The position numbers were made by a program, and so were the translations under genes. A stretch of DNA of 64,000 nt from Pseudomonas sp. TH15 (lineage in GTDB: Bacteria > Pseudomonadota > Gammaproteobacteria > Pseudomonadales > Pseudomonadaceae), in assembly GCF_016651105.1 (NCBI RefSeq), contig NZ_JAEKEL010000001.1, positions 774,001 through 838,000 on the forward strand, written 5' to 3'. The first letter of the stretch is position 1. The number at the start of each line of letters is the position of its first letter. Below are positions 63,089 through 64,000 of the stretch, one piece after another. The notes beneath the pieces are model-generated. The model saw only the letters and a list, made by a program, of their open reading frames with translations. It was not told where the DNA came from and did not search any database.

Positions 63089-64000
63089 CTAAAGCGAGTA
63101 ATCCATCACTTCTTTCAACTGCCAACACTGCCCACGCTCAAACCGATACTCGAAGACATAGTCGGTATCCGGTTTCTGCAGGATTGCGGTCGCTTTGTTG
63201 CCCCGCTCTTCCTTGACGGTCAACGTCAGGCCCTGGCCCTCTCGCTTTGCCAGATCCGGAATGATTGGAAACTTGAGTTCGTCACCGCTGAGGCTGCGTT
63301 TTTGCATCTCAGGCTCAGGATCGCCCGCCACGGTAGTGACCATTTGCAGCGGTTGCAGGACGAAAGCCTTTTGCACGTCAGCGCGCTCGGAAAACGCAGC
63401 GAGGAACACTGAAAACTCGGGTGAAGGACAAGCTACTCGGAGCACGCCGCCGGTGGTTTCGGGCGACTTCTGGCGCAGGTCCTGTTGAAGCTTTGAATCA
63501 GCAATGATCTTTGCATCGAGGTCTGCCAAGCGCTTTTTGATACTCGCCGCATCCTTGTAGGCACACACAACATCGACGCCGTTTTCAAGGTCTCGGCCGT
63601 CTCGGCAATCCTGCAATTCGGGATCTGGTGGATCACCGCGAAAAAAACGCAACGACAACTGTTCGCCCTGCTTGATGAGTGGCAATTCCAGCGTCCAATA
63701 GGTGTAGCCTTCGAAACCACCGTTTGACTCTTTTTGCCTCATGAGCACGTACAGGGACTTCCCCGCTCGCTCAGGGAATTTGCGTTCGAAAAAAACACCG
63801 ATGTGACTTCTTCACCCACGAGCGGCGCCACAAACGAGAGTTCTGGCTTCGTGGCACTCATCGTCGTGTAAAAAACCTCACCACCGGGGACGTAGGCACC
63901 TGTCGTCTGACCTTTGAGCGTGTTCTTCAAGAACAGCACGGTGATCTTCTGCTCGCCCACTGATGCCACCACCGGCAGATGCATTTGCTTGATGGTTTGC
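63089..64000 (-). pseudogene. Unrecognised gene, frameshifted in a poly-A run and cut by the right window edge
   Basis: Two minus-strand frames join at a run of seven A (63789-63795). Upstream of the run the frame is open to the window edge (…MHLPVVASVGEQKITVLF… to TSVFF); after it, coding continues in another frame (ERKFPERAGKSLYVLM, then RQKESNGGFEGYTYW to MDYSL). One extra base in the run (eight A) would restore a single frame of at least 300 residues. So this is either a real frameshift, a phase-variable run or a sequencing error. The product is unknown; it and the next gene are probably cotranscribed. Confidence 0.65.

Overview
The window is a stretch of Pseudomonas chromosome, most likely from the P. 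fluorescens group. The evidence is high GC, the protein sequences (Crc, AlgC, ExbB with a long alanine/proline-rich N-terminus), many inverted REP pairs with the core GGGAGCGRGCTTGCTCGCGA, and a gene order that, from memory, follows P. aeruginosa PA5290-PA5347: comM, LysR, MATE, EAL protein, rep, xpt, cycB, pauR, dadX-ridA-dadA/lrp, polyamine oxidoreductase and aldehyde dehydrogenase, rpmG-rpmB, dppA-like, radC, coaBC-dut-algC-argB, pyrE/crc, rph/yicC, gmk-rpoZ-spoT-ridA, exbBD-tonB, oxyR, recG, HDOD. No IS element, prophage, CRISPR array, rRNA or tRNA was recognised.

Layout. 1-626: an unrecognised open frame cut by the left edge, a terminator and a non-coding stretch. 627-12.8 kb: comM, a secreted DUF4432 protein, a Cache chemoreceptor, LysR/MATE, a GGDEF-EAL protein, rep and xpt. 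12.9-22.2 kb: an acetyl-CoA hydrolase/transferase family enzyme, cytochrome c5, and an amine/alanine catabolism block (PauR, alanine racemase, RidA, DadA, Lrp, a PuuB-like oxidase). 21.9-28.2 kb: a divergent DUF1127/MocR pair and a four-gene chaperone-usher fimbrial operon. 28.6-33.7 kb: a phospholipase-D-like lipoprotein, an MFS transporter, an aldehyde dehydrogenase and a small cupin. 33.9-45.9 kb: ribosomal proteins L33/L28, an orphan peptide-binding protein, radC, CoA/dUTP/sugar-phosphate/arginine/pyrimidine genes, the global regulator crc, an M24-fold protein with its AraC neighbour, and a DUF4870 protein. 45.9-60.3 kb: rph, yicC, the stringent-response set gmk-rpoZ-spoT, a ridA, a lipoprotein, an epimerase-like protein, the TonB energy system, oxyR, recG and a YbaK-HDOD protein. 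60.5-64 kb is the most accessory-looking part: an SCP2-like protein, a DUF6124 gene behind a long structured leader, a cysteine-rich exported protein, and a gene frameshifted in a seven-A run and cut by the right edge.

How parts work together. PauR, the PuuB-like oxidase and the KauB-type dehydrogenase fit polyamine breakdown; Lrp, DadA, RidA and the racemase fit alanine catabolism (DadA deaminates D-alanine; RidA clears reactive imines). Gmk, omega and SpoT form a nucleotide/ppGpp module. ExbB-ExbD-TonB energise outer-membrane uptake.

The items most worth a second look are the structured leader of the DUF6124 gene, the frameshift near the right end, a candidate small RNA between rpmB and the peptide-binding protein, the M24 protein with altered metal ligands, hairpins inside the fimbrial operon, and the repeated CTGTAT sites upstream of the MocR gene. 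All database-style identifications here are from memory and sequence reading; no search was run.
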